A DNA stretch of 46,608 bases from Pseudomonadota bacterium (GTDB lineage: Bacteria > Pseudomonadota > Gammaproteobacteria > Burkholderiales > UBA11063): NCBI GenBank assembly GCA_003962985.1, contig RXKA01000135.1:1-46608 (forward strand). Direction: 5' to 3'. Positions 9,600 to 18,333 of this stretch are shown here, one piece after another. The position numbers were made by a program, and so were the translations under genes. The notes under the pieces are model-generated. The model was not told where the DNA came from, ran no database searches, and saw only the letters and a program-made list of their open reading frames with translations. Positions within the stretch are counted from its first letter, which is position 1; every line of letters begins with the position of its first letter.

Positions 9600-10412
9600 A
9601 TGCAACAATTACAAAATATGATTGAAACGGCATTTGCTAAATTACCAGAATTAGATCTACAAGATATGGTGTTACGCAAATCAGTTGATGAAGTTATTGA
9701 TTTATTAGATAAAGGACAGTTGCGTGTTGCTGAGAAAATTGATGGTGATTGGATAACTCATCAATGGGTTAAAAAAGCAGTTTTATTATCATTTCGCTTA
9801 AATCCAAATCAAGTGGTTGAAGCAGGCTTTACTAAATTTTATGATAAAGTACCAATGAAATTTACTGATTATAGTGCTGAAGATTTTGCCAATGGTGGTT
9901 TCCGTGCTGTACCAGGTGCATTAGCGCGTAAGGGCTCATATATTGCGAAGAATGCGATTTTAATGCCAAGTTATGTCAACATTGGTGCTTATGTTGATGA
10001 AGGCACTATGGTGGATACATGGGCTACCGTAGGATCATGTGCGCAGATTGGTAAAAATGTTCATTTATCTGGTGGAGTTGGAATTGGTGGAGTACTGGAG
10101 CCATTACAGGCAAATCCGACGATTATTGAAGATAATTGCTTTATTGGTGCGCGCTCGGAAGTTGTTGAGGGCGTTATTGTAGAAGAAGGCAGTGTTATTA
10201 GTATGGGCGTATTTATTGGGCAATCAACCCGTATTTATGACCGTGCAACTGGTGAAATTTATTATGGACGTGTTCCTGCATATTCGGTTGTCGTATCGGG
10301 TAGTTTACCAAGTGCTGATGGTAGTCATTCAACTTATGCGGCAATTATTGTCAAACGTGTTGATGCGAAAACACGTAGTAAAACTTCGATAAATGATTTA
10401 TTACGTCCGTAA
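9600..10412 (+). CDS. dapD: 2,3,4,5-tetrahydropyridine-2,6-dicarboxylate N-succinyltransferase
   Basis: A 270-residue DapD. It transfers succinate from succinyl-CoA to tetrahydrodipicolinate in the succinylase route to meso-diaminopimelate and lysine. The N-terminal domain ([11 protein letters not shown]) precedes the left-handed beta-helix of hexapeptide repeats (about 100-230; [20 protein letters not shown], then [10 protein letters not shown]). The length matches E. coli DapD (274). The Shine-Dalgarno sequence AAGGA is 8 bases before the ATG. A TATAAT at 9569-9574 may be its -10. It stands alone, without other dap genes. Confidence 0.97.
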   Translation: MQQLQNMIETAFAKLPELDLQDMVLRKSVDEVIDLLDKGQLRVAEKIDGDWITHQWVKKAVLLSFRLNPNQVVEAGFTKFYDKVPMKFTDYSAEDFANGGFRAVPGALARKGSYIAKNAILMPSYVNIGAYVDEGTMVDTWATVGSCAQIGKNVHLSGGVGIGGVLEPLQANPTIIEDNCFIGARSEVVEGVIVEEGSVISMGVFIGQSTRIYDRATGEIYYGRVPAYSVVVSGSLPSADGSHSTYAAIIVKRVDAKTRSKTSINDLLRP

Positions 10413-10479
10413 TAATATGTTATGACGGTTAAGTTATTACACTAACTGTACCGTTTGATTATTTAAAAAAGGAAATGTA

Positions 10480-10827
10480 ATGAAAAAAATACATCTAAAT
10501 ATTGGTTTGTTAAGTTTGCTAACATTTGGTCTTGTAGCCTGTTCGTTTGTGAAATTGAATCCTCAGGCACAAACTGTAACAGTAATCCCGTCAAATACCA
10601 TGTTAAATAATTGTAAATATTTGGGTAGTACCAATGCGTCATTATGGTCAAAAGCTGATACTTTCCAAAGTCAAGCCAAGGTTGAAAGTCAGTTGGATAC
10701 TCTTGCTCGTAATGAAGCTGCTACTATGGGTGGTAATACAGTTATGCCAACCTCAGTAATCAACAATGGTCAACGCTCATATAGTGTGTATAATTGTCCT
10801 GCGAATGAATCTGCGATAGCAATGTAG
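10480..10827 (+). CDS. DUF4156 lipoprotein
   Basis: A 115-residue predicted lipoprotein with an unknown role. The N-terminus is a type II signal peptide with lipobox LVAC (Cys21). Mature-part features fit the DUF4156 family: a KLNPQAQTVTV start, an internal Cys (NNCKYLG), the LARNEAATMGGNTVMP block, and a C-terminal YNCP. The two later Cys may form a disulfide in the periplasm. Asp is absent right after the lipid Cys (Ser22-Phe23), so outer-membrane sorting is likely. The Shine-Dalgarno sequence is AAAGGAAA. Confidence 0.82.
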   Translation: MKKIHLNIGLLSLLTFGLVACSFVKLNPQAQTVTVIPSNTMLNNCKYLGSTNASLWSKADTFQSQAKVESQLDTLARNEAATMGGNTVMPTSVINNGQRSYSVYNCPANESAIAM

Positions 10828-10838
10828 TTTAAAAGCAC

Positions 10839-10874
10839 AATAAATGGTTATCGTTGTTCAGATAACCATTTATT
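10839..10874. terminator. Bidirectional terminator between two convergent genes
   Basis: A perfect 14-bp stem (10839-10852 with 10861-10874) with an 8-base loop. It starts 12 bases after the lipoprotein stop and its arms contain the stop codon and last codons of the convergent minus-strand gene. Confidence 0.7.
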
Positions 10875-11294
10875 TAAGGTATTAGAGAAATTCGTTTTGT
10901 CTTGTGCTGAGAATGGTTTACTATAGCTGGTTGCTTGTAAATTGTCGCGTAGGTGTGCCATTAAATCGCGCATGGCGAGATGCTGTTGAATATTTTGTTC
11001 GGTATAGATTTTACCTGTATTATTAATAGTTGTACCGCCCTTAGCGATAACTTGACTTGCTAGTGGTATATCATTACTAATAACTAAATCACCAGCAACC
11101 AATTGTTTTACTATTTCATCATCAGCAACGTCAAATCCGCGCGATACTTGTAATAAGCGTAAATTTGGCAATGTAGGCAATGTGATAAACTGATTGGTAA
11201 CAAAAATTATTTCGATACTTGTCCTACGCGCAAGGTTACAAATAATCTCCTTGATGGCTTTTGGACAAGCATCGGCATCAACAAAAATCCGCAT
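10848..11294 (-). CDS. YaiI/YqxD family protein (UPF0178)
   Basis: A 148-residue member of the YaiI/YqxD (UPF0178) family, which is widespread but not functionally assigned. Its fold is thought to be PIN/NYN-nuclease-like. The signature N-terminus MRIFVDADACPK and the conserved blocks SRGFDVADDEIV and GDLVISNDIPLA supply acidic residues typical of PIN-like active sites. Its ATG overlaps the stop of the BON lipoprotein gene by one base (TAATG), so the two are translationally coupled. The gene ends inside a terminator hairpin. Confidence 0.88.
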   Translation of the reverse strand: MRIFVDADACPKAIKEIICNLARRTSIEIIFVTNQFITLPTLPNLRLLQVSRGFDVADDEIVKQLVAGDLVISNDIPLASQVIAKGGTTINNTGKIYTEQNIQQHLAMRDLMAHLRDNLQATSYSKPFSAQDKTNFSNTLNKWLSEQR

Positions 11295-11851
11295 TATTTT
11301 TGACGTTCAACTAACATTACCACATTATTAACACCGCTCATTGAACGAGCTTGATTATAAATAGTTTTTTCTTGTTTTGCTGGTACTAGTCCAAAAATGT
11401 ACACTACGCCAGCGTTGGTCACTAGTTTCACATTATTGCTTGATACACCAGGAGTGCTGAATAAATCAGTTTTGACTTTAGCAGTTATATAGCTATCATT
11501 AATAGTTGATGCTTGATATTTTTTAGCATCTTCTACTACAAGATAATCATATACTTTGCTGATATATTTGTTACTATATGCCATTGTTACAGCATTTTTA
11601 CGTTGTTCTTTGGTTGATACTCGTCCAGTCAGCAATGCTTTATGATTATAAACAGTTACGGTTAAATCACCATACACTCCAGATTCTGCGTAAGCAAAGT
11701 TTAGGTTCTGTGCCGTTTCATTATCGTTGGTTACTGTTGCAATTGAGCGCGGGTCAGTTGCGACTAATACAGCATTGGCACAGCTACTGAGATTAAGTGA
11801 TAAAATAACTACTGGTAGTCCAAGTAATATTGTTTTAGTTAGATGTTTCAT
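11294..11851 (-). CDS. BON-domain outer-membrane lipoprotein (DolP/YraP-like)
   Basis: A 185-residue lipoprotein with two BON domains, resembling DolP (YraP), which binds anionic phospholipid and helps outer-membrane integrity. The lipobox is LSSC (Cys24). BON1 is about residues 52-108 (TVTVYNHKALLTGRV) and BON2 about 115-182 (VKTDLFSTPGVSSNNVKLVT, then GVVYIFGLV). The conserved DPRS near residue 33 also occurs in DolP. It is first in an operon with the YaiI-type gene. A minus-strand TATAAT at 11886-11891 lies 35 bases upstream. In many beta- and gammaproteobacteria dolP sits by diaA or yraN; here it does not. Confidence 0.85.
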   Translation of the reverse strand: MKHLTKTILLGLPVVILSLNLSSCANAVLVATDPRSIATVTNDNETAQNLNFAYAESGVYGDLTVTVYNHKALLTGRVSTKEQRKNAVTMAYSNKYISKVYDYLVVEDAKKYQASTINDSYITAKVKTDLFSTPGVSSNNVKLVTNAGVVYIFGLVPAKQEKTIYNQARSMSGVNNVVMLVERQK

Positions 11852-12028
11852 TGAGATATTCCTTTTTACTGTGCTTAATTGTTATATTATACTACATTAT
11901 GAGCATATAGATGATAGTTTACATCGTGAATCGTGTCTTTGTAATCAAGGTTTTTACGTAATAATATTGCTACACAGAGTGGATTTACTGAGATAATAAC
12001 TATGTGTTTTTTGCAAAGTAGGAATAAT

Positions 12029-12967
12029 ATGTTGAATATCGGTAACTGGCTAAAACAACAATTTGTTTTGCCTTTTGGTTTGCCTTCACCGCAATTAGTT
12101 AATTTACCAAGTGGTACACTAGAATATGCTGTTTATGGAAGTGGCAAACCATTATTGTTACTACATGGCGGTGTTGGTGGTTATGATCAATCATTAATCT
12201 TGTTTAAGGATTGTATTCCTGAGGGCTTTCAGCTAATTTGTCCATCGCGCCCAGGTTATTTAGGTACTCCACTTGACAGTGGTAAGAGTATTACCAAACA
12301 GACTGATTTATTGGTTGAGTTGCTTGATTTTCTGGGTGTTCCTGATGTGGGGTTGGTTGCAATGTCGGCAGGAGGAATGATTGCGTATGATTTTGCGTTA
12401 CGTTATCCAGATAAAACGCGTGCATTGGTTGCGGTAAGTGCTATCGCTGGTCAATATCTGATTCCTGAGCAAGCAGCTAATCAAATGGCACAGACCTTTT
12501 TTATGCCTGATTTGGGTTTATGGTTAACTAAAGAAAGTTTGGCATATTTTCCTGAGATGACGATTCGTAAATTTATCAATGCAAGTGGTGCTATCAATAC
12601 TGAATTGGTGAATCAGAAAGTTGTGGAAATTATGGGTAGTCAGCAAGAGATGAAATTGATTGCTCAAATAATGTGTCTGATGGCAGATTATAATTCCCGC
12701 AGCGTTGGTACGATGAATGATTTGGCAAATGGTGCTCAGTTATCGTGGTTTCCATTTGAGCAAATTAAGCATCCCGCATTGATTATTCATGGTACTCACG
12801 ATAATGAAGTGCGATTTCATCATGGTGTATTTGCTTATGAGGGGTTGGGTTCACAACATAAAGAGCGCATTTGGCTGGAATATGGCTCACATTTTGCTTT
12901 TTATTTTCCGAGTCAAAATTCGCATGCTCATAAGCAATTTCAACAATTCTTGTTATCTTATGCTTGA
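12029..12967 (+). CDS. Alpha/beta hydrolase
   Basis: A 312-residue alpha/beta hydrolase of unknown substrate. The oxyanion block LLLLHGGVGG is at 42-51, the nucleophile is Ser113 in AMSAGG, the acid is Asp in IHGTHDNEV, and the base is His in EYGSHFAF. There is no signal peptide, so it is cytoplasmic. The ATG at 12029 is chosen because AGGA lies 5 bases before it; an in-frame ATG at 12002 would add nine residues with a weaker ribosome site. Its last 10 bases overlap the convergent membrane-protein gene. It could be an esterase, a C-C hydrolase or a haloperoxidase-like enzyme; the sequence does not decide. Confidence 0.85.
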   Translation: MLNIGNWLKQQFVLPFGLPSPQLVNLPSGTLEYAVYGSGKPLLLLHGGVGGYDQSLILFKDCIPEGFQLICPSRPGYLGTPLDSGKSITKQTDLLVELLDFLGVPDVGLVAMSAGGMIAYDFALRYPDKTRALVAVSAIAGQYLIPEQAANQMAQTFFMPDLGLWLTKESLAYFPEMTIRKFINASGAINTELVNQKVVEIMGSQQEMKLIAQIMCLMADYNSRSVGTMNDLANGAQLSWFPFEQIKHPALIIHGTHDNEVRFHHGVFAYEGLGSQHKERIWLEYGSHFAFYFPSQNSHAHKQFQQFLLSYA

Positions 12968-13296
12968 TGGGTATATTGCTCAAAGAAAGAGCTAATAAAT
13001 AATAAATTAACAATAAATGGAACAGGGATAATTACTAGTGCAAACTTGAGATTTTCTAGATTAATGCTATACTGTAATGGTAACCATGAGATAGTTATTG
13101 GATGTAGCAGCGTACCCAGTACTAAACTAATCAAGCTAGTTGAGATTAATAGCCACAGAAAAATTTGTTGGCGAAACTGTTGAAAAATAATTAATGCGCC
13201 AATAATAGCAATTCCTGAGATTAAATATGGACAGATAAGAACTGCGCAATTGGCGATGATTAGGTTTATTATGATTATTTTTTGTTTGAGTGACAT
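12958..13296 (-). CDS. Small integral membrane protein, unknown
   Basis: A 112-residue very hydrophobic protein with about four predicted membrane spans (near 8-25, 27-42, 44-65 and 84-103). I recognise no family. A good ribosome site (AAGGA) precedes the ATG. The gene lies 33 bases downstream of the TDT transporter on the same strand, so the two are probably co-transcribed and it may be a partner subunit. Its 3' end overlaps the convergent hydrolase gene by 10 bases with no terminator between them. Confidence 0.6.
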   Translation of the reverse strand: MSLKQKIIIINLIIANCAVLICPYLISGIAIIGALIIFQQFRQQIFLWLLISTSLISLVLGTLLHPITISWLPLQYSINLENLKFALVIIPVPFIVNLLFISSFFEQYTHQA

Positions 13297-13329
13297 TGTA
13301 TAATTCCTTAGATATAAATTTAGTGAATA

Positions 13330-14277
13330 CTATTTAGCTAAAATAACTTGTTTAATAACGAACTTAGACATATTAATTAGTACCCATGCAACCACGCCAG
13401 TTGCAACTAGCATTTCGATATGTCCAATTGTTTGCCATAAGCGACCAAAATCACTTTGAATACCGATAAAGTGAGCATATTTGATTAAAGCAGTTGCTCC
13501 GATTGATAAAGGGAACGTAAAAGAAGCATAAATTGGGATAAATGCAATTCTTAAGCCATTAATTCGAATCATTGAAATATATACTAAAGATGTCATCATT
13601 AATGAAATAGCTAATAGAACACCAACTAATTGTGGATTTGGATTGGCAAATGCAGTTAAATAACCAGCCAGACATAAGCTTGATGGCGCACCCATAATCG
13701 CAAATGCGGGTAATTGTGCATCTTGAATGCGGTCACCAAAAATTAGGCGATACATCATGACAGGCAACATCATTAGGTATAAGCCACATCCACCATAAAA
13801 TATCACATGCGTAATCAAGGGGGCATTCATTTTACTACCAGTTACACAAGCAACTACAATACCCACAGGTGGTACGAACCAGCTTGGTAAAATATGATTC
13901 AAATCAAAATCAACTAAGCGATGGTAAAGAAAACTAATTGCAAATATCAGATGGATAACAATTGCGCTATACCATAATACTTTGCCAGTCAGAGGAGAAT
14001 AATTTGCAATTAACTCTGCAATTACCATCAAACACATATCAAATGCAGGTACGAAGCTACCTAAAACTGGATGAGCAATTTCATTCCATAATAGTTTAGG
14101 ATGAGCGAGTTTTTTGATTAACACTAGTACTAGTATTATTGCGGCAATCATCGCGCAGATAAAGCGAAAATTGGTATTAACTTCCATTGCAAGTACATTT
14201 CCAAGTCCAGCAGTACCTAAAGCTAACCCAGAAACTGCAACTGGTAACTTGGTTAGATTATTAATAAGTCGTTTCAT
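13330..14277 (-). CDS. TDT/SLAC1-family transporter (TehA-like)
   Basis: A 315-residue inner-membrane protein with about ten hydrophobic segments, matching the tellurite-resistance/dicarboxylate transporter (TDT) family to which TehA and plant SLAC1 belong. Supporting blocks are VSGLALGTAGLGN near the start, HPVLGSFVPAFDMCLM at about 69-84, LPSWFVPPVGIVVAC at about 130-144 and SFTFPLSIGATAL near 250. The substrate is unknown; family members move anions, dicarboxylates or sulfite. The Shine-Dalgarno sequence AAGGAG is strong. It is divergent from a sensor-HTH gene at 14402 and upstream of a small membrane protein. Confidence 0.88.
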   Translation of the reverse strand: MKRLINNLTKLPVAVSGLALGTAGLGNVLAMEVNTNFRFICAMIAAIILVLVLIKKLAHPKLLWNEIAHPVLGSFVPAFDMCLMVIAELIANYSPLTGKVLWYSAIVIHLIFAISFLYHRLVDFDLNHILPSWFVPPVGIVVACVTGSKMNAPLITHVIFYGGCGLYLMMLPVMMYRLIFGDRIQDAQLPAFAIMGAPSSLCLAGYLTAFANPNPQLVGVLLAISLMMTSLVYISMIRINGLRIAFIPIYASFTFPLSIGATALIKYAHFIGIQSDFGRLWQTIGHIEMLVATGVVAWVLINMSKFVIKQVILAK

Positions 14278-14365
14278 TTTATGTTCTCCTTGTTTTATGT
14301 CATGATTGTAAAATATCCGACTAAATTACTCAATAGATAAAATTACTATTTGGTAGTACTGCGGT

Positions 14366-14371
14366 TATAAT
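14366..14371 (+). promoter_or_regulatory. -10 element for the sensor-HTH gene at 14402
   Basis: TATAAT lies 31 bases before the ATG. It overlaps a small inverted repeat (GTTAT-A-ATAAC). The -35 match is poor. Confidence 0.4.
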
Positions 14372-14401
14372 AACTGCATCTATTTTTATGGTATAAGATA
14401 A

Positions 14402-15109
14402 ATGAATTATTTACAACAATATATTCAAGCCTTAGATATGGTTGTGTTAAAAGAGCAAAAAGTAATCGTGGTTAATCCTGAATCATTTTTTGTTTATTTA
14501 TCGCCAGCGATACGAGCAGAGTATGGTTTAATTGGCGATTATTATGAAAATGCTAGTTATGCGGATTTACAACCAATTAAACAAATAGCACCCAGCTGTA
14601 TTAGTGAAGATTTGGAATGCTTGCAAACAAGGGTTATACAACAGTATCTTACTTCGCAAAATCATAATGGTGAAATCCAATTATACCTTAAACAAAAGAC
14701 CCCATTAATCGATACCGCAATTGATGTCGCGGTGGGCGTAAGAATTGACTTTTTCCCAATTTATTCCTTAGGACACTTTAAGCCATATATCAATCAACAT
14801 ATTTTAGATTATACTCCAAATACTTCATCTGTATATGAGCGGCATGAAATTGTGTTAACGGAGTTGGAAGAATTAATTCTATTTTTATTAATTATGTATG
14901 TTAAGCCTAAAGTTGTAACTTATCATTTGAATATGATTTTACATAAAGATGTGGCGATTAGCACGATTCGTAATACGATTCATCAGCAATTGCTCCGTAA
15001 ATTTAACGTGTATACTATAGAGGAATTGATTGATAAAGCAATTTTCTTAGGTTATGACACTATCTTGCCGCGAATTATGGTGAATCAATTTAGTATTCGG
15101 ATTAATTGA
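14402..15109 (+). CDS. Putative sensor-HTH transcription regulator (beside TDT transporter)
   Basis: A 235-residue protein that resembles the two PAS-HTH proteins in this window in size and layout, but is more divergent. The N-terminal 135 residues may be a PAS-like ligand domain (VVVNPESFFVYLS, then GVRIDFFPIYSL). The C-terminal 80 residues hold a degenerate LuxR-like helix-turn-helix (LTELEELILFLLIM, then AISTIRNTIHQQLLRKF). There are no membrane spans or signal peptide. It is divergent from the TDT transporter and may control it. The assignment rests on pattern and context, not on a strong family motif. Confidence 0.55.
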   Translation: MNYLQQYIQALDMVVLKEQKVIVVNPESFFVYLSPAIRAEYGLIGDYYENASYADLQPIKQIAPSCISEDLECLQTRVIQQYLTSQNHNGEIQLYLKQKTPLIDTAIDVAVGVRIDFFPIYSLGHFKPYINQHILDYTPNTSSVYERHEIVLTELEELILFLLIMYVKPKVVTYHLNMILHKDVAISTIRNTIHQQLLRKFNVYTIEELIDKAIFLGYDTILPRIMVNQFSIRIN

Positions 15110-15249
15110 TACTGAGTCTATACGATGATTCGTTATCATGAGTAACAATGTATTAAAAACTTATATTATTATTCTGAAGTCATGACAATATCTTTACAAT
15201 CACATAGCCCAAAAATTGGATGAAATACTCTTTTAAGGGGAATTACGAT

Positions 15250-15804
15250 ATGGACAAAATAAATCTACGTCAAAAAATGCGCTTGTTACGAAAAAATATT
15301 TTGACTAATGAAGCTTATGTATTTGGTGAAAAACTCCTATTAAATTTACAAGAGTTGGTAGCTGGGCATAACAAGATTGCGATTTACCATGCGTGTCATG
15401 GTGAAATTAGTCTAGAGCCTTTTATCAAGTATGGCCTAGCACATAATAAAGAAATTTATCGTCCAGTCGCACTGCGAACATCGAAAATGCTCAAATTTGA
15501 GAGAGTGGTGGATCTGATGGATCGGGATATATTTGTTGATGAAGGTTATAAATTATTTGATGAGATAAAGTGCTATAATCTTGACTTAGTTATTGTACCA
15601 TTGCTTGCCGTGGACAAATCTGGACACCGACTAGGGCAAGGTGGCGGTTATTATGATAGTACATTTGGTAAATTAACTCCTCGACCAATCATGTGTGGTG
15701 TCGGTTACGAATGGCAATTACGTGATGTTATTCCTAGCGATGAATGGGATGTGCCACTAGACTATTTCGTAAGTGACCAGCATATATACAAATTTACAGG
15801 ATAA
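15250..15804 (+). CDS. 5-formyltetrahydrofolate cyclo-ligase
   Basis: A 184-residue member of the 5-FCL (YgfA/MTHFS) family. It converts 5-formyl-THF to 5,10-methenyl-THF using ATP and so salvages an inhibitory folate. The conserved catalytic and ATP block is LGQGGGYYDSTF near residue 135, preceded by VPLLAVDKSGHR. The start at 15250 is chosen because AAGGGG lies about 10 bases before it; an in-frame ATG at 15220 would itself lie upstream of that ribosome site. It is first in a tight operon: the aminotransferase gene begins 6 bases after its stop. In many proteobacteria this gene follows the 6S RNA gene, but I see no 6S RNA in the 140-base gap here. Confidence 0.93.
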   Translation: MDKINLRQKMRLLRKNILTNEAYVFGEKLLLNLQELVAGHNKIAIYHACHGEISLEPFIKYGLAHNKEIYRPVALRTSKMLKFERVVDLMDRDIFVDEGYKLFDEIKCYNLDLVIVPLLAVDKSGHRLGQGGGYYDSTFGKLTPRPIMCGVGYEWQLRDVIPSDEWDVPLDYFVSDQHIYKFTG

Positions 15805-15810
15805 ATTAGC

Positions 15811-16902
15811 ATGCAATTTATTGATTTAAAACAGCAATATAAATTAATCAAAGAAGATATATTAAATGAAATTAATCAGGTTCTCGAATCTGGTCAATAC
15901 ATTATGGGAGATAAGGTTCCAGCTCTAGAATCAGTGTTAACTGAGTATACTGGAGCTAAACATTGTATCGGTGTGTGTGATGGTACAAAGGCGATTTTGA
16001 TTGCGTTGATGGCTTTAGGCATTAAAGCTGGCGATGAGGTAATTGTTCCTGCTTTTACTTTTATTGCGACAGCATCAATGGTGGCATTAGTGGGAGCTAC
16101 TCCAGTATTTGCGGATGTTGATGAAAAAACTTATAACTTAGATCCAAACAAGTTGGAAGGACTAATTACGGCAAAAACAAAAGCGATTATTCCTGTTAGT
16201 TTATTTGGTCAGTGTGCAGATTTTGATGCAATCAATGCAATTGCAGCGAGGTATAATTTGGCCGTTATTGAAGATGGCGCTCAAAGTTTCGGTGCGACCT
16301 ACCATGATAAAAAATCATGTAATGTGACAACTGTTGCAACAACCAGTTTCTTCCCATCTAAACCATTAGGTTGTTATGGCGATGGTGGTGCCGTGTTTAC
16401 CAATGATGATGAACTAGCACAGAAGATTCGCTGGATTCGCGTACATGGACAAGACAAGCGTTATCATCATGCTCTTTTAGGTTTAAATGGACGTTTAGAC
16501 ACTATACAGGCAGGTGTTTTGCTAGCTAAGATGCGGATATTTCCACAAGAAGTAGCATTACGCGCACAAGTAGCGCAACGTTACGATGAGTTATTTAAAA
16601 ACGCTGATTGCATAACTCCATTTATTGCCTCAGGTAATACTTCAGTATATGCACAATATACTCTGTTAGTAAAAGATCGTGATGGTCTGATTAAACATTT
16701 GAATAGTAATGGTGTTCCAACGGCAGTACACTATCCAATTCCATTGCATAAACAACCAATTTTTACTCACAATTACCACGGTCAAGATTTGTCGGTTAGT
16801 GAAAAAGTAGCAGCAGGTGTAATTAGTTTACCGATGCATCCATACTTAGATCATCAAACACAGGACAAGATTGTTGCAACAGTTAAAGACTTTGTTGGTT
16901 AA
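15811..16902 (+). CDS. DegT/DnrJ/EryC1 aminotransferase, WbpE/WlbC-like
   Basis: A 363-residue PLP-dependent sugar aminotransferase. The PLP lysine is Lys184 in TSFFPSKPLGCYGDGGA, with Asp155 (IEDGAQSFGA) for the pyridine nitrogen. The sequence, from MQFIDLKQQY through HCIGVCDGTKA to HGQDKRYHHALLGLNGR, fits the subgroup of WbpE/WlbC. These make the 3-amino group of UDP-GlcNAc(3NH2)A for O-antigen or capsule sugars. No matching dehydrogenase, oxidase or acetyltransferase (WbpB, WbpA, WbpD) is in the window, so it is an orphan here. It sits between a folate gene and a PAP2 phosphatase in one operon. Confidence 0.88.
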   Translation: MQFIDLKQQYKLIKEDILNEINQVLESGQYIMGDKVPALESVLTEYTGAKHCIGVCDGTKAILIALMALGIKAGDEVIVPAFTFIATASMVALVGATPVFADVDEKTYNLDPNKLEGLITAKTKAIIPVSLFGQCADFDAINAIAARYNLAVIEDGAQSFGATYHDKKSCNVTTVATTSFFPSKPLGCYGDGGAVFTNDDELAQKIRWIRVHGQDKRYHHALLGLNGRLDTIQAGVLLAKMRIFPQEVALRAQVAQRYDELFKNADCITPFIASGNTSVYAQYTLLVKDRDGLIKHLNSNGVPTAVHYPIPLHKQPIFTHNYHGQDLSVSEKVAAGVISLPMHPYLDHQTQDKIVATVKDFVG

Positions 16903-16931
16903 ATATTGCTTGGCCTAATTATAGGATTAAT

Positions 16932-17699
16932 ATGAATTTTTTTACGTATCATATGCCCCCATTCCTTACTGTGATGGGGTTCTTTTATATTTTAGTGGCG
17001 GCTCCTTTCATCATTAACCTCTTACTGAGCGGTTATTGGCGCGGTGTCTTTTCCCAATTAATCTTGAATTGTAAAGAGCATATTCGCTTGATTCTTGCGG
17101 TGATTGCTCTTGTTATTGGATTTATCATTTGGCTTGATTTACCTTTAACTGTGTGGGTAATAGAAATTGATAAGAGTATTCATTGTTATACTTTTTGGGA
17201 TTTCATTTGTTCATGTGGTGAAGGTGGCTTTGTGGCTGGTTTGATCTTTAGTGTCATGATGTTGGCAACTTATTTCAAGCGTAATTATTTAGCTGGTGTT
17301 TGTAAGATTAGCTTTATGAGTACCGTTTATGGTGGTTTGGCTAATGCGGTTTTGAAATTTATCTTTAATCGCCAGCGTCCATCAATTGGTCTAGATCAGT
17401 GGCACTTCTTTGCTTTTTTCCGTAGTGATGGTGGGCATGTCAACGACTTATTGTATGCTTACAATAGTATGCCATCTGGACACACTATTAGTACCGTTGC
17501 GGCTATTGTACCATTTCTATATGCTTATAAAAACAAGGCATTACGTGTAGGTTTATTAACTTATCCTGTTTTGGTAGGAATTGCGCGGATTTATACTGTT
17601 AATCATTGGTTAAGCGATGTAACAGTGGCATCATTATTTGGTTTTTTGATTGGCTTATCAGTGTATCAGAAAAATGAATGGAGATTAAAACATGGCTAA
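16932..17699 (+). CDS. PAP2-family membrane phosphatase
   Basis: A 255-residue inner-membrane acid phosphatase of the PAP2 family, with about six spans. All three motifs are present: K142-x6-RP150 (KFIFNRQRP), PSGH at 181-184, and R219-x5-H225-x3-D229 (ARIYTVNHWLSD). Family substrates include phosphatidic acid, undecaprenyl pyrophosphate, phosphatidylglycerol phosphate and lipid A phosphates. The active site would face the periplasm. It overlaps the following PLD-like gene by 8 bases, so the two are translationally coupled. Envelope lipid metabolism is likely; the exact substrate cannot be told. Confidence 0.88.
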   Translation: MNFFTYHMPPFLTVMGFFYILVAAPFIINLLLSGYWRGVFSQLILNCKEHIRLILAVIALVIGFIIWLDLPLTVWVIEIDKSIHCYTFWDFICSCGEGGFVAGLIFSVMMLATYFKRNYLAGVCKISFMSTVYGGLANAVLKFIFNRQRPSIGLDQWHFFAFFRSDGGHVNDLLYAYNSMPSGHTISTVAAIVPFLYAYKNKALRVGLLTYPVLVGIARIYTVNHWLSDVTVASLFGFLIGLSVYQKNEWRLKHG

Positions 17700-18333
17700 A
17701 AAATATCTGGCATTACCATTGGCAATGATAGTGGTTGTAGTCGGGGTGGTTTTTGCGAATGACAATTTATTCTCACGTTTAGAGTCGATGTTTGGCTCAT
17801 CGCGTTCGCCATCCCCAACGTTAATTGCCGCACAAGGCACAATTGAAGTTGCATTTAGCCCGAATAATGGAGTAACTGAAACCGTTGTTAAAGCGATTGG
17901 TGAGGCTAAGCAGACGATATTAGTATCTGCCTATAGTTTTACTTCCAAAGATATTGCAGAAGCTCTTTTGAATGCCAAAAAACATGGTGTTGATGTAAAG
18001 ATTATTCTGGATAAATCGCAAATTAGTCAAAAATATAGTTCAGCAACTTTTTTTACTAATCAGGGTTTTGATTTGCATATTGATGTGAAACATGCAATTT
18101 ATCATGATAAGGTAATGATTATTGATGACAAAACGGTAATTACAGGCTCATTTAATTTTACCAAAGCGGCAGAAAATAAAAATGCCGAGAATCTGTTGGT
18201 ATTGCGCGATAATCCAGAATTAGCTAAATTATATACTCAAGATTGGTGGTATAACTGGCAAATCTCTGTGCCTCGTGACCAATTTGTAGCGCAGAAAAAA
18301 GGTAAAAATAAGGATGGTAATGATGGTGAATAA
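17692..18333 (+). CDS. Phospholipase D-like single-HKD protein (Nuc-type)
   Basis: A 213-residue protein of the PLD superfamily with one HKD motif (His138-x-Lys140-x4-Asp145, followed by GSFNFT). It would be active as a dimer, like the Nuc endonuclease of Salmonella. The first 23 residues form an uncleaved anchor or Sec signal, so it should act in the periplasm or at the membrane. Candidates are DNA/RNA nuclease or phospholipase; length and sequence favour Nuc-like. The C-terminus is Lys-rich (QKKGKNKDGNDGE). It overlaps the PAP2 gene before it and the MidA gene after it. Confidence 0.87.
   Translation: MAKKYLALPLAMIVVVVGVVFANDNLFSRLESMFGSSRSPSPTLIAAQGTIEVAFSPNNGVTETVVKAIGEAKQTILVSAYSFTSKDIAEALLNAKKHGVDVKIILDKSQISQKYSSATFFTNQGFDLHIDVKHAIYHDKVMIIDDKTVITGSFNFTKAAENKNAENLLVLRDNPELAKLYTQDWWYNWQISVPRDQFVAQKKGKNKDGNDGE

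Noticed and set aside
10192..10392. Overlapping 66-codon plus-strand frame in dapD
   Set aside because: It is out of frame with the well-conserved DapD beta-helix and has no supporting signals.
15110..15249. 6S RNA upstream of the folate cyclo-ligase gene
   Set aside because: 6S RNA often sits there in proteobacteria, but the gap is only 140 bases and shows no long stem with a central bubble.
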